From contig JASVEC010000001.1 in assembly GCA_030770535.1 (NCBI GenBank), positions 124,001-188,000 of the forward strand: a stretch of 64,000 nt of DNA, in the 5' to 3' direction. The notes below the pieces were generated by a model. That model saw only the letters and a program-made list of their open reading frames with translations. It did not search any database and had not been told where the DNA came from. The position numbers were made by a program, and so were the translations under genes. This DNA comes from Batkoa obscura. Taxonomy: Eukaryota > Entomophthoromycota > Entomophthoromycetes > Entomophthorales > Batkoaceae. Within the stretch, counting starts at the first letter, position 1; each line of letters opens with the position of its first letter. This document shows positions 23,968 through 34,674 of the stretch, piece by piece.

Positions 23968-25610
23968 TACAGATCCCTTTTGGTTTTTTGTGCATTTTTA
24001 TGCAACAAAGAAGTTATTAGGTCATTCACTATGTTTCAACATTCTTTCATGGGCTTTAAAAGTAATAACTATTGGTTAAAGCAGTAGATGTTTTTTTATT
24101 TCAAAAATAAAATCATTTTTAAGTAAATTCTTACTAGTGTCGCAGTGATTTATCTTAGCCTGTTCTTATTTGGGTTAAAGCGTGATGAAACTACTGAACG
24201 ACCTAATAAAAATTTTATTTAAATCCTTTAGACAAAAAAAAGCATACCCCTTCTTTTTTATTTAACTTTTCGAATAGCAGGTTATTTATTATTTAGGTTT
24301 ATCTCGTAATTATTGCTTTAAGAATATAGTTTGTTTATTATGCCTAAGAACCTCCTCTCAGTTAAGGTCTGGCTTCAAGTCTTTGTAGAGCTAAATGGGA
24401 GATTACTTATCGAAGAACCTGTTAGTTAATTGCACTTAAGGAAGTTTTTAAACATGAAGCAGTTCGATTTTATTATCTTAGAAAAAACTCTGATAAAAGA
24501 AATCAATTCTTTAAATTTTTTTTAAATAATCTTTTATTAGCAGTCTTTTTAAATTTGCCATCAAACTGCTCATTTTATATAAAGGTTATAAATAAAACCA
24601 AATTGCAAATTTTAGCGGATCCTCAACCATTAATTATTGACCATATGCGAATCTTTATTTACAAAAACCTTTAACAAATTCCAACAAACTTAACTTATCG
24701 CTGATAAAAGTGTTAAACTATTACATGTCAGCTTCAAAGCTATAGAACTATTAAAAGATAAAAATGAGCATGATTGTTGGAAAAACTCAACTAATCAACC
24801 TCCTAGCATTTTCACAGTAATTGAACAGTTTTTATATAATATGGTTACATATTTGAGCAAATAGATTAACTGAAAGCATCAAAACTCAGCAAAATATTAG
24901 ATGTGAATGGCAAAAAATTAATGTGTCAATTATATTATGAAGGATAACAAGAAACAACAAATCCTTATGTTTTTAAATTTTTAGAGGTTTAATAGAATTT
25001 TAGATTAGCTTGTTTAAAAATATTGTGTAATAATTTCAATTTTATTGAATTTTATTTCATTAATTTAATTAACTATCTACCCAACTCGAGAATTTATGTT
25101 ATACTGAAAAATCTAATCCTTTTAAAATGTGTATACTCTATTATTTTTATCTTATTGGAACATACATAATAGCTTTTTAAATACAATATTTTTAATTATC
25201 TGGATGGAAATAATCGCAAAACACAGAAGATAATAACTTCAAACGATAAAACCTAATTTATAGGCATTTAATCTACTATAAGAATACTAAAAATAAAAAC
25301 AAAAATAATGATTGTTTAAACAGTGTAAAAAAATTATAAAGCAAAATGATTAAAAAAACAGTAATTGATAGGCAAAATGTTTAGATACTTCAAATACTCT
25401 AAAGTATAAATTATCAAATCTGAGAAAAGCTAGGATTAAATTGTTATGTTAATAAGGGTATTTATTTTAATCGAGTATGAAAAGCTAAAAATGAATTATA
25501 AAAGTCATTTTTCTAATCATCATGTTTTATTGAACATAAAACTGTTAAGCATATTAATTACCAATTCCTCCAATAAAATACTTTACATTGATACCATCAC
25601 CATCGCTTAT
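23968..25610. other. Array spacer
   Basis: Non-coding, with unit landmarks (about 24350-24430) homologous to other upstream regions. The open frame 25446-25745 on the plus strand is antisense to the end of copy 3 and is not supported. Confidence 0.5.
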
Positions 25611-26513
25611 TTATTTTTTAAAAAAATTTTTAACCTGCTCTCGAAACTCTTCGGCCTCATGCTTAACGCCAGTATGAAAGAACAAGATCAATGCGGTATT
25701 AGCAAAAAAACTAAGACCAAAAGAGATAAGTCCCACATAATGTAAGGGATCGATAGCATCAATAAATCTCGCTTTGTTTAAACAAGCTAATATTGCTTCA
25801 ATAGAAAACAATATATTTCCAATAAACATCAATAATCCATATGCTGTTAAGCTGATATAATTTTTAGTGATTGCAACTTCGAACTCTTTGTATCTTTTTT
25901 TATGACTGGTACTTGGTTCAGTTTCTGTATCCTGGACTTTTTGAAACCTGTTCACTCTTTTAGATGTCTCATAATAGCAATATATGATTATTAGTACCGT
26001 AGAAACGCAAATAAAATCTCTAAAGAAATGAGTGAATGCAGCTAGGGTATAATCGGCTACATTAAGATGACAAATATAATTTGTAGATCCACGTACAAAG
26101 GCACCAATTGCTATACATACAGTCAGTAGAATGAAAAAAACAATTGAGCTGACAATCAAGATCCATTTAACTATTCTTATCACTTTGGACTTTTTATAGA
26201 TTAATAAACACTCAATAGCTAAAAAAGCATTGAACAAAACCTCTAGATAAGCAATAACCTCATAAAAAAACCCAGTGAGTGTGCAAGCAGTGTGATTTAA
26301 GGTAAGTTTATTTCTAGTTACTTGAGTGTAAATGTAATCGACTATCAGTAAAATTGCTATTAACAGTTCTAAATTGGCAATCAAAATAATAAGTTTAACA
26401 TCTTTTTTTTTAATTAGGATTCGTGTTGCAAATAATATCAATAAGAAACAGGTGATGATAATAAACACATTAAGTACTATTGAGAAATTATAAAAGAGGG
26501 TAGTAATATCCAT
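25611..26513 (-). CDS. Array receptor copy 3 (7TM, rhodopsin-like), TM3 Arg replaced
   Basis: Intronless, 300 aa. TM1 is near 14-31 (IITCFLLILFATR) and TM2 near 41-60. TM3 begins at Cys77 (TACTLTGFFYE) and ends at AIECLLIY (100-106). The second-loop Cys148 is in NYICHL. TM5 is near 165-182, TM6 starts KNYISLTAYGLLMF, and TM7 is FFANTALILFFHTGVKHEA. Cys77 to position 102 is 25 residues, the spacing of C3.25 and R3.50 in class A receptors, but position 102 is Cys here (codon TGT; sisters have CGT). The loss of this Arg normally harms G-protein coupling, so this may be an atypical or dying receptor. The tail is short (EQVKNFFKK). A TATTTATATC motif lies about 50 bp upstream. Confidence 0.75.
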   Translation of the reverse strand: MDITTLFYNFSIVLNVFIIITCFLLILFATRILIKKKDVKLIILIANLELLIAILLIVDYIYTQVTRNKLTLNHTACTLTGFFYEVIAYLEVLFNAFLAIECLLIYKKSKVIRIVKWILIVSSIVFFILLTVCIAIGAFVRGSTNYICHLNVADYTLAAFTHFFRDFICVSTVLIIIYCYYETSKRVNRFQKVQDTETEPSTSHKKRYKEFEVAITKNYISLTAYGLLMFIGNILFSIEAILACLNKARFIDAIDPLHYVGLISFGLSFFANTALILFFHTGVKHEAEEFREQVKNFFKK

Positions 26514-26563
26514 TTAAAAACTAAAGTTGTTTATTAGAAAAACTGAAAGTCCCTCCTTTATGT

Positions 26564-26573
26564 TATTTATATC
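26564..26573 (-). promoter_or_regulatory. TATA-like box, receptor copy 3
   Basis: The minus strand reads GATATAAATA about 50-60 bp before the ATG at 26513. The same motif occurs at 28594-28603 before copy 4, and variants occur before the others. Confidence 0.5.
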
Positions 26574-27626
26574 TTTTTTTATACAATTATTTAGGTAAGA
26601 TAATTTATTAGTTGACCCTTTGGTTACCAAGTTCTTCGAAAAAATTCGCTCAGTTGGATCAAATTTTTTTGCTTAACTGGGCTAAATTGAGCGTTAGGTC
26701 CATAATAGTCAATTTCGGTATAAAAGAATTGGATTAGTCTAACTTATATGTGGTAATTAAAGAAACCGGTCTATTTTATGACTATTGATTTAATAGTTTA
26801 ATTTTTAATTATATATGAAACTTACATTCAACCAAGATTTGAGGCTCAAGTCTTTGGAATCCCAAAGAAGAGGTTACCTAGTAAAGAGTGCTTGCCTGGT
26901 AAGGTGCACTCAAATAGGCTTTTAAGTCAAAAATCAATTCATGTTACAATTTAGGTAAAGGTTTAATAAACAAAGTTTACTCTTTTTAAAAAAAAATCTA
27001 CTTCAATAGTTGAATTTTAAATTTTCCATCAAAATACAGGAATTTCTACAACTTCTATAGATAAAATAGAACCAAAATACAAAGTGTATCAGATCTACAA
27101 CTATTGAAAATAAGGATGAATAGGAGGTTGGAGCAAATTTGCCAAATAGTCTTATAGTTTGCTTCTTTGATCTTATTAACCTGTATAAATGTATTCTTAA
27201 ATATCTACAACCTTAATCCTCCGGATATAATAACCATAAAGCATAAAAATGACAAAATTAAAACTAATATACTATAATCATAGCACTTTAAATTGCTTTG
27301 AAAATGCTACATATATGGAGCATTTGGTGTAATCGTTTAACTTTACAACTTGATTTGTAATAACAAACAATATCAGATAAATGTTAATAAAAAGTTGTTA
27401 AATAGTTTAAATGGCTTAAAAATATAAACTGCCAAATCTGAAATAAGAAAATTTAAAATTAAGTGCTCTATTATACTGATGCTTATTTTAATCGAGTTAT
27501 TAAAAGCCAAAAAAAATAAAAGCAAACTTAATAATCATTGGGTTTTATTTAAGATAACCACTAAACATATCAATTAGTAATTCGCTTTCAAACAATCAGA
27601 GAATGACCCTTCCAGCAAAATATTTT
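26574..27626. other. Array spacer
   Basis: Non-coding. It shares landmark strings with the other spacers (26820-26930 and 27290-27310). No other feature. Confidence 0.5.
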
Positions 27627-28550
27627 TCATCCATGCCATCGCTTATTCATCTTTTGATAAAACCCTTTTATCTGCCCATAAAACTTTTCGGCTTCATGTC
27701 TAATCCCAGTATGGAAAAATAAAATTAGTGCAGTATTGGCGATGAATCCCACACATGTACAGGTAAGCCCTATATAATGAAGGGGATCGATAATTGGGGT
27801 AAATCTCGGTTTGTCCAAAACCTTTAATATCACTTCGGTAGGAAACACTAGATTTGCAGTAAGCATAAACACACCATACACTGTTAAACTTATATAGGTC
27901 TTAATGATAGCAAGTTGATATTCTTTAGATCTCTCTTTTTGCTTGGTGCTTAATTCAAACCCATCATTCTGTACTTTTCGAAACCCATTCACCTCTTTAG
28001 ATATCTCATAATAGCAATAGAGACACACAAGCACCCCACCAATACAATTAAAATCTCTAAAGAGATGGGTGAATGCAGCCAAGGCATAATTGGTCGCATC
28101 AAGGAGACAAATGTGCCTGGTAGATCCATGCATAAACATTCGAAGTGCTGAGCATATGATAAGTAGGATTAAGAATATGATTGAATTGATAGCTAAGATC
28201 CAATAAACTAGTTTTAGTATTTTAGACTTTCTAAAGATTAACACACGTTCAATGGCCAAAAAAGCATTAAATATAATCTCATAAAAAGCGACAATTTCAT
28301 AGAAAAAACCAGTGACTGTGCAAGCAGTAAGGTTATAGATTACTTTTTCACCATTTACAAGAGCATAGATAGGATCCGTTGACGTTAATATTGGTATTAA
28401 GAGTTCTATGACTCCTATTAAAATGATGAGTTTAACATCGTTACTTTTGGTTGGAATTCGTGATGCAAATAAAATCAATAAAAAGCAGATGATAATGATA
28501 TTTATACTAAAGACTACTGAGCAGTAATAATAAACGGTGGCGGCATCCAT
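27627..28550 (-). CDS. Array receptor copy 4 (7TM, rhodopsin-like)
   Basis: Intronless, 307 aa. It keeps every family hallmark. The TM3 Cys is in TACTVTGFFYE. The E-R pair (AIERVLIF) lies 25 residues after it. The loop Cys is in HICLLD. TM6 begins KTYISLTVYGVFM, and TM7 is FIANTALILFFHTGIRHEA. The loop between TM5 and TM6 is charged (EVNGFRKVQ..KERSKEYQ), as in receptors that bind G proteins there. The C-terminus is slightly longer than in its sisters (KMNKRWHG), through use of a later stop codon. A GATATAAATA-like box lies about 45-55 bp upstream. It looks intact. The ligand is unknown; it may sense an environmental or host cue, by analogy with fungal GPCRs (inference). Confidence 0.8.
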   Translation of the reverse strand: MDAATVYYYCSVVFSINIIIICFLLILFASRIPTKSNDVKLIILIGVIELLIPILTSTDPIYALVNGEKVIYNLTACTVTGFFYEIVAFYEIIFNAFLAIERVLIFRKSKILKLVYWILAINSIIFLILLIICSALRMFMHGSTRHICLLDATNYALAAFTHLFRDFNCIGGVLVCLYCYYEISKEVNGFRKVQNDGFELSTKQKERSKEYQLAIIKTYISLTVYGVFMLTANLVFPTEVILKVLDKPRFTPIIDPLHYIGLTCTCVGFIANTALILFFHTGIRHEAEKFYGQIKGFYQKMNKRWHG

Positions 28551-28593
28551 TTTTGACTTAATTTTATCTTTATAAGAACGTTCAGTTTTATGC

Positions 28594-28603
28594 TATTTAT
28601 ATC
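28594..28603 (-). promoter_or_regulatory. TATA-like box, receptor copy 4
   Basis: The minus strand reads GATATAAATA about 45-55 bp before the ATG at 28550, matching the box before copy 3. Confidence 0.5.
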
Positions 28604-30187
28604 TTTTTTTAAATTTTCTGGGTAATAGCTAGTTTATTGGTCAACTCTTTGGATACCAATTCTTGAAAGGTTAAACGAAAGTTTGCTTGTCAAAAAGTAC
28701 TAGCTTTTTTATGGTGCGCTCGACAAGTTTCTAACCCTGAAACAAACCAATTTTATCGTTTTTGATATATGGTCTAATAAACAAAAGATATCCTTTAAAA
28801 CAAATAAACTTCTGGTATTTTGTAAAATAACCGACTTAATATAAATTTGTCCTTATTAAATGCAGGAATTTGCATAACCTCATTTGTAAAATGAAACCAA
28901 AAACAAGTTGTAGCGGCGCTACAGGCGTTATTTTTGATCTTACGCTTTTGTAAGGAGCATTTAGTACTGGAGTGAAAAGCGACGAAATCATATTTGTATC
29001 ACCTAAAAGTTAAGGTGGATTAAAAGATTAAATACAATAGATTTTCGTATGAAGTAATAAAGAGTGATAAAAAATTATCCTGAATTAGCTTATTTTTGAT
29101 GTGTTACTTTTTTTCAAAATACTGCTTGTCATTTTACAAATATTATTCTATTCCTTTACAACAATAGATTGAAAAATGCCTAAATATTAAAGGCTATTGA
29201 ACTTAGCAAAGCATTAGCCTTAAAAATGATTCAGCCAAATAGAAAAACCAAATTTTATTAGAAAATGAGTAATCGAATTTAGTTTAAATTCAATAATTTT
29301 ATATTTAAACAGAACTTTAATCTCATTCTTTTGTTGAGATTTAAAAATCAATATGGGGATGTATTTTTTTGTTTAAGAATTTTATTAACAATCTTTCCAC
29401 TCAAATAACGCTTAGAAAATGGAAAAAATAACGAAGCCAAAAAAAAACACCCTCATATAATAAAATCAAGCTTTATAATTTCACTCAAAATACTGAAAGT
29501 TTTGAACTTTTTTACTTATTTTTGCTCCAATAAATTATTATAACTTGTAAAAAAAGATTTTACGTATCCTAATTTAGAAAAACCTCTAACAAACTCAAGC
29601 AGGCTTAATTCAAAGTTATGAAAGTCATTACATTATTACATTTAAACCTAACTACACAACTATTAAAAAAGTTTAAATGTGAGGCTACAAAAAACTAGCT
29701 AACCACATTTATCATTTGCTGTTTTTATTTTGTTAGCTTGTATAAAACTATTCTTAAATATCCACAACCTTAATCCCAGATAAAAAAGCTATAAATCATA
29801 AAAATGACAAAATTAAAGCTAATACACCACAATTAATAATACTTTAATTTACTTTAAATGCTGCATATACAAATAAAACATTTGGTATAATTATTTATAT
29901 ATTGAAGCTTAATTTATAATAATAAATGATGCTAAATAAATGCAAATAAAACGTTGTCGAATAGTTTAAATGGCTTCAAAGATAAACTACAAAATCTCAA
30001 GTGAGAAAAATTGTAATTAAAATGTTATATTAATATTAGCATTTTAATCAAGTCGTAAAAAATGCCAAGAAAATCCTTTATAAAAGTGATTTCATCCATG
30101 CTATGATTTATATATAAAATAAAACAAATAGATATATTAGTTAAATACCCTTTTTAAGCTATGAGAATTAAACCTTTTAATAAAACC
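28604..30187. other. Array spacer with one MITE
   Basis: Non-coding. It includes a family-A element (29352-29457), and unit landmarks continue on both sides of it. Confidence 0.5.
29352..29457 (+). mobile_element. Family-A foldback MITE
   Basis: Full-length copy beginning TATGGGGATGTATTTTTTTG and ending ACACCCTCATA. The centre is AACGCT. It is inserted in the spacer between array copies 4 and 5. Confidence 0.75.
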
Positions 30188-31107
30188 TCAATCGATGCTC
30201 TTACTTGCTTGTCTTTTAAAAAATCCTTTAACCTGATCTTAAAACTTTTTAGCCTCATGTCTAACCCCAGTATGGAAAAACAAGGTCAAAGTTGAATTAG
30301 CAAAAAATTCAAAGCAAAAAAACAGAACTCCAATAACATGAAGGGAGTTGATAGCATTACCAAATCTTACTTCATCCAAACAGCTCAATATCCCTCTGAT
30401 GAAAAACGAGCCACACGCAGTAAGCGTCAATATACCATATACTGATAAACTTATATAGGCTTTAATGATGGCAACTCGAAACTTTTTTGACCTTAATTTA
30501 TGACTGGTGCTTAGCTCAATTTCATTATTCTGTATTTTTCGAAATCCATTTACTTTTTTGGATATCTCATAACAGCAATAAATGATTGTAAGTATCCCAC
30601 CTAAAATATTAAAATCCCTAAAGAAATGTGTGAATGTAGCTAAAGTATAGCTCATCATATTAAGATGTCAAAGAAAATCGATAACTCCAGGCATGATGGC
30701 ACCAGGTATTGCACACAAAATCATCAGGGTTAAGAAAATGATTGAGTTGATAGTTAAGATCCATTTAACTACTCTTATTATTTTAGATTTTTTAAAAATC
30801 AAAACACATTCAATGCCCAAAAAAGTATTGAATATAGCCTCGTAATGAAAAACAAATTCATAAAAGAAGCCAGTGGCTGTGCAAGCAGCATGATTATAGA
30901 GCATTTGTTCGCCATTTACTTGGGCATAGATAGGTTCCACAATATTTGATAATGGCGCTATGAGTTTAATGATTACAATTAGAATGAGGAGCTTAATGTT
31001 ATTGCCTTTATTTGGGATCCATAGTGCAAATAATAACACCAAGGAACAAACGATAACAACACATACGCTAAATATTATTGAAAATATATCGAGACAATTT
31101 TATTCAT
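30188..31107 (-). pseudogene. Array receptor copy 5, broken by nonsense changes
   Basis: One continuous frame from an ATG at 31107 aligns with its sisters end to end. It is interrupted twice: a TGA (30668-30670) replaces the codon of the conserved second-loop Cys before HLN, and a TAA follows EAKKF, where sisters have CGA (Arg), 11 codons or so before the normal end. There is no frameshift; the parts before and after the first stop are in the same frame. The TM3-end pair is E-C (GIECVLIF) instead of E-R. TM7 (FFANSTLTLFFHTGVRHEA) is conserved. Truncation at about residue 145 would leave only four helices, so this is a young pseudogene unless read-through occurs. A TATA-like motif is kept at 31155-31162. 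Confidence 0.8.
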
Positions 31108-31154
31108 TATAAAATAACAATTGTTTCCAAAACAACATGTTGATTTTTATGATT

Positions 31155-31162
31155 TTTATATC
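31155..31162 (-). promoter_or_regulatory. TATA-like box, receptor copy 5
   Basis: The minus strand reads GATATAAA about 50 bp before the ATG at 31107. Confidence 0.4.
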
Positions 31163-32890
31163 TTTTTTAATTTAATTAGTTACATAATAAATAAATATTA
31201 ATATACACATTGAATATCAAGTTTTAAAAAATCAACTCAATCAGGATCCCTTGATTAATTAGACTAAATATATTGAACTTATTTCGTTACAATTAAACTT
31301 TAGTATATAAAAATTGGACGCATCTAGTCCATTAAGATTCTATTAGTTCTCCCCATAAATGACTAGAATTTTTTTTGGAAAAAATGGGTAGGATTATATA
31401 ATTGCAATGGAGAGGTCCTACTTAAAAAAACTATATTTTATAAGACAAAACTTAAACAAGGATTGTGTTTCAAGGATCAAAAAAATGATGTTGTATCTAA
31501 TAATCTTTTGCTTATTTTTTATACCCAAACTAATACTTTGGCACAAAAAAATGGACAAGTATAGATTACAAAAGTATTTGAAGGGCTAAATTTGCTTTGT
31601 GACTATCTTTTATAAATGTGATATAACCTTAATACCTAATAATCTATCTACAGTCAATGTTTGAGTTTAAGTCTTAGTGAGGTTAAAGAAAAGGTAAGCT
31701 TTTAAAGCACTCTTACCAGTTAGAGTACCCTCGAGCAGGTTTCTTACTCTAAAACAAATTAATTTTATCATTTTTGTAAATAATTTAATTGACAAAATCC
31801 ATTCTTTTTAATAAAAATAGAACTTTTCATTAAAAACAGGATTTGAATTAATCTTGTAAAAATAAAATCAAAATGCAGAGTGTAGCGTACCTACAACTAT
31901 AAAATAAGGGACGAATATGAGGCTTCAGCAAATTAAGCTTATCAACCTTATGGTTTATTACTTTTATTTTTTTTGCTTATACAAAACTATATTAATATAT
32001 TAATAATTTTAACCCTATGAATGAAAACGACTACAAAGAATAAAAAATTACAGAGTTCAGACTAAAAAAGCCAAATCAACAATGCTTCGATTTGCTTTGA
32101 AAATGCTACGTACAACTTCTTCAATTCAGGTATAAGGCTGCAGGTGGCGGCCAAGAAGTGAAGGGACCCTTTTGCGAATTTTTATGCGTTTCGATAAAGA
32201 ACCAATTTTCTGCAATAAATGCACAGAAGCTGATTAACTCGTTCTAACTGATTAAAAGTTAAACTCTACTCTAGCCCTAACTAGCCCTAACTTTTGTCAT
32301 ATGGAGATATTTTTTTTTGTTTAAGAATTTTACCAATAGTCTTTCCACTCAAATAGCGCTTAAAAAATGGAAAAAGTGATGAAACCAAAAAAAACATCCT
32401 CATATATAAGTTGTTTTTAAGCTTTTGAGTCTCTTGTTTCTTTTTTTTTGATTGGCATTTCTTTTAACTATAAGAAAATAAATTTTGCAAAAATCGGCAG
32501 AAGAAAAAAGTCCTTACTCTCCTTGACTGCCACTCAACTATACAATGAAAATTTGATTATAACTATTTAAACATTATCGTTTATTTATGATATCAAATGG
32601 CTTTAAAAGGATAACAGTAAAAATTGCCCAAATATTTTTAACGATTTTAAAACACAAATAATCAAAATGAACAAGGAATATCGGAGTTGGAGTACTATAT
32701 CATCCAAGTATTTATTTCAATTGGGTTATAGAAAATATCAAAAACAAACTATACAAACCAGAAATTAAAATAAAAATTTACTCACCATTATATTTTATTT
32801 ATGATAATAATAAGAATCAACTAAAAATTGTTTCAAACATTGCAGATAAAATCTTTTAACAAAACATCTTTTGTCAACAACATCACCTAT
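31163..32890. other. Array spacer with an inserted segment and one MITE
   Basis: Unit landmarks run up to about 32120 (GAAAATGCTACGTAC). They then break into a less AT-rich stretch of about 150 bp (about 32125-32290) not seen in the other spacers, followed by a family-A element (32300-32404). The open frame 31407-31589 shows no domain. Confidence 0.45.
32300..32404 (+). mobile_element. Family-A foldback MITE
   Basis: Full-length copy beginning TATGGAGATATTTTTTTTTG and ending ACATCCTCATA, with AGCGCT intact. Confidence 0.75.
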
Positions 32891-33793
32891 TCATCTTTTA
32901 AAAAATTCCTTAGCTTGGCCATAAAACTTTTGAGCTTCATGCCTGATCCCAGTATGGAAAATCAATATCAACCCAGTGTTAGCAACAAATCCCATACAAT
33001 AAAAGGCAAGTCCTATATAGTGAAGGGGATCGCCAATCATTGTAAATTTTGATTTATCCAAATAATTCAGCATTGCCTCAGTGGAAAATGCTAGATTTCC
33101 AGAAAACATCAATACTCCGTATATTGTTAAACTTATATAAGTTTTAATAATAACAGTTTGATACTCTTTGGATCTTTCTTTATGACTGATGCTTAATTCA
33201 AGCCCATTATCTTGCACTTTTAGAAACCCATTTACTTGTTTAGATATCTCACAGTAGCAATGTATACATATAGTTACCGCACCAAGACAAATAAAATCTC
33301 TAAAAAAATGGGTAAAGGTAGCTAAAGGATAATCGGCCACATCAAGATGACAAATATAAGTACTAGGCCCACGTATATAGGCACCAATTGCTGTACATAC
33401 AATCAGTAATACTGAGAAAACCGTTGAATTGATAATCAAAATCCAATAAACTAGTCTTATCGCTTTAGATTTTTTAAAAATCAATACACGTTCAATGGCC
33501 AAAAAAGCATTAAATAAAACCTCAAAATAAGCAACAATCTCATAAAAAAAGCCAGTGATTGTGCAAGCAGTATGATTGAATATCACTTTTCCACCAGTTA
33601 TTTGAGTGTAAATGGGATCCACTGCCATTAAGGTTGGTACTAAGAGCTCTACAATGGCAATTAAAACAATGAATTTGATATCTTTGCCTTTATTTGGAAT
33701 TCTTGTTGCAAATAATACCAACAAAAAGCAAACAATGGTAATACATATACTAAATACTATTGCGCAGTTATAATAGAAATCAGCGAAATACAT
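32891..33793 (-). CDS. Array receptor copy 6 (7TM, rhodopsin-like)
   Basis: Intronless, 300 aa, apparently intact. The TM3 Cys in TACTITGFFYE is followed 25 residues later by the Arg of AIERVLIF. The loop Cys is in TYICHL. The TM5-TM6 loop has QVNGFLKVQ and a charged KERSKEYQ segment. TM6 begins KTYISLTIYGVLMF, TM7 is FVANTGLILIFHTGIRHEA, and the C-terminus is AKEFFKR. The ATG at 33793 aligns with the family start. It is closest in sequence to copy 4. The role as a cell-surface receptor is inferred from the class A spacing of the key residues. Confidence 0.8.
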   Translation of the reverse strand: MYFADFYYNCAIVFSICITIVCFLLVLFATRIPNKGKDIKFIVLIAIVELLVPTLMAVDPIYTQITGGKVIFNHTACTITGFFYEIVAYFEVLFNAFLAIERVLIFKKSKAIRLVYWILIINSTVFSVLLIVCTAIGAYIRGPSTYICHLDVADYPLATFTHFFRDFICLGAVTICIHCYCEISKQVNGFLKVQDNGLELSISHKERSKEYQTVIIKTYISLTIYGVLMFSGNLAFSTEAMLNYLDKSKFTMIGDPLHYIGLAFYCMGFVANTGLILIFHTGIRHEAQKFYGQAKEFFKR

Positions 33794-33840
33794 TTGAAAA
33801 TTATATTCAGCTTGCCAAAGAACTTTTTTTTACTTTTATC

Positions 33841-33850
33841 TTATTTATGT
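33841..33850 (-). promoter_or_regulatory. TATA-like box, receptor copy 6
   Basis: The minus strand reads ACATAAATAA about 50-55 bp upstream of the ATG. This is a degenerate version of the GATATAAATA seen before copies 3 and 4. Confidence 0.3.
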
Positions 33851-34674
33851 CTTTTTAAACTATTTGCATAACAGATATTTTATTAACTGACCCTTTGAGT
33901 ACCAAGTTTTGTTAGGGCTAAAGAAGAGGTTACTTGTTAAAATAGGCCTACCGGTCAAAGTACATCCAAGCAGGTTCCCAACTCTAAAACAAATCAATTT
34001 TACAATTTTAGATAAAACCATCATAAAAAAATTCAAGCATTTTAAGAAACTGAACTTTTTAGTTTTATAAAAATAACTTTTGGTGTAAGGGAAACTTTTA
34101 ATTTTTTATTAAAATTAATGAATTTGTATAAATTTTAATAAAAAGAACTCAAAATGTAATCATAATAAATCCATAACCATTAAAAAAGGTTAAATATGAG
34201 GTTACAAAAAGTTACCTGACAAGTCTTACGACTAATCGCTTTTATCTTATTGGCATGTACAAAGTTATTCTTAAATATCAACAACTTTAATCCCCCAGAT
34301 TAAAAATCTACAAAGCACGAAGATGACAAATTTAAAACCAATACATCCCAATTAATTACATTTTATCTGCTTTAAATTACTGCATATACAAGACATTTGG
34401 TTATAATTATTTATACATTGAAGCTTAATTTGTAATACTAAAAAGTAGCTAAGAGGATTTAAATGGCCAAAAACTTATCAAAATCAAAATGTAATATTAA
34501 TACTACTATCTCTTTCAATTGGATTATAAAAATTCAAACCAAATTACAAAAGCAATTTTATTCATTGTTGTATTACATTTTAATCCAAACTTTAAATGTA
34601 TTAATTAACAGTCCGTTTTAAGCGATAAAAACAAAATACTCAACAAAATATTTTTCATCAGCCTCATTGCTTAT
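33851..34674. other. Array spacer
   Basis: Non-coding. It has unit landmarks near 33930-34010 and 34365-34400. No other feature. Confidence 0.5.

Noticed and set aside
25446-25745. 99-codon plus-strand frame
   Set aside because: Overlaps the 3' end of receptor copy 3 antisense, and the rest is AT-rich spacer.
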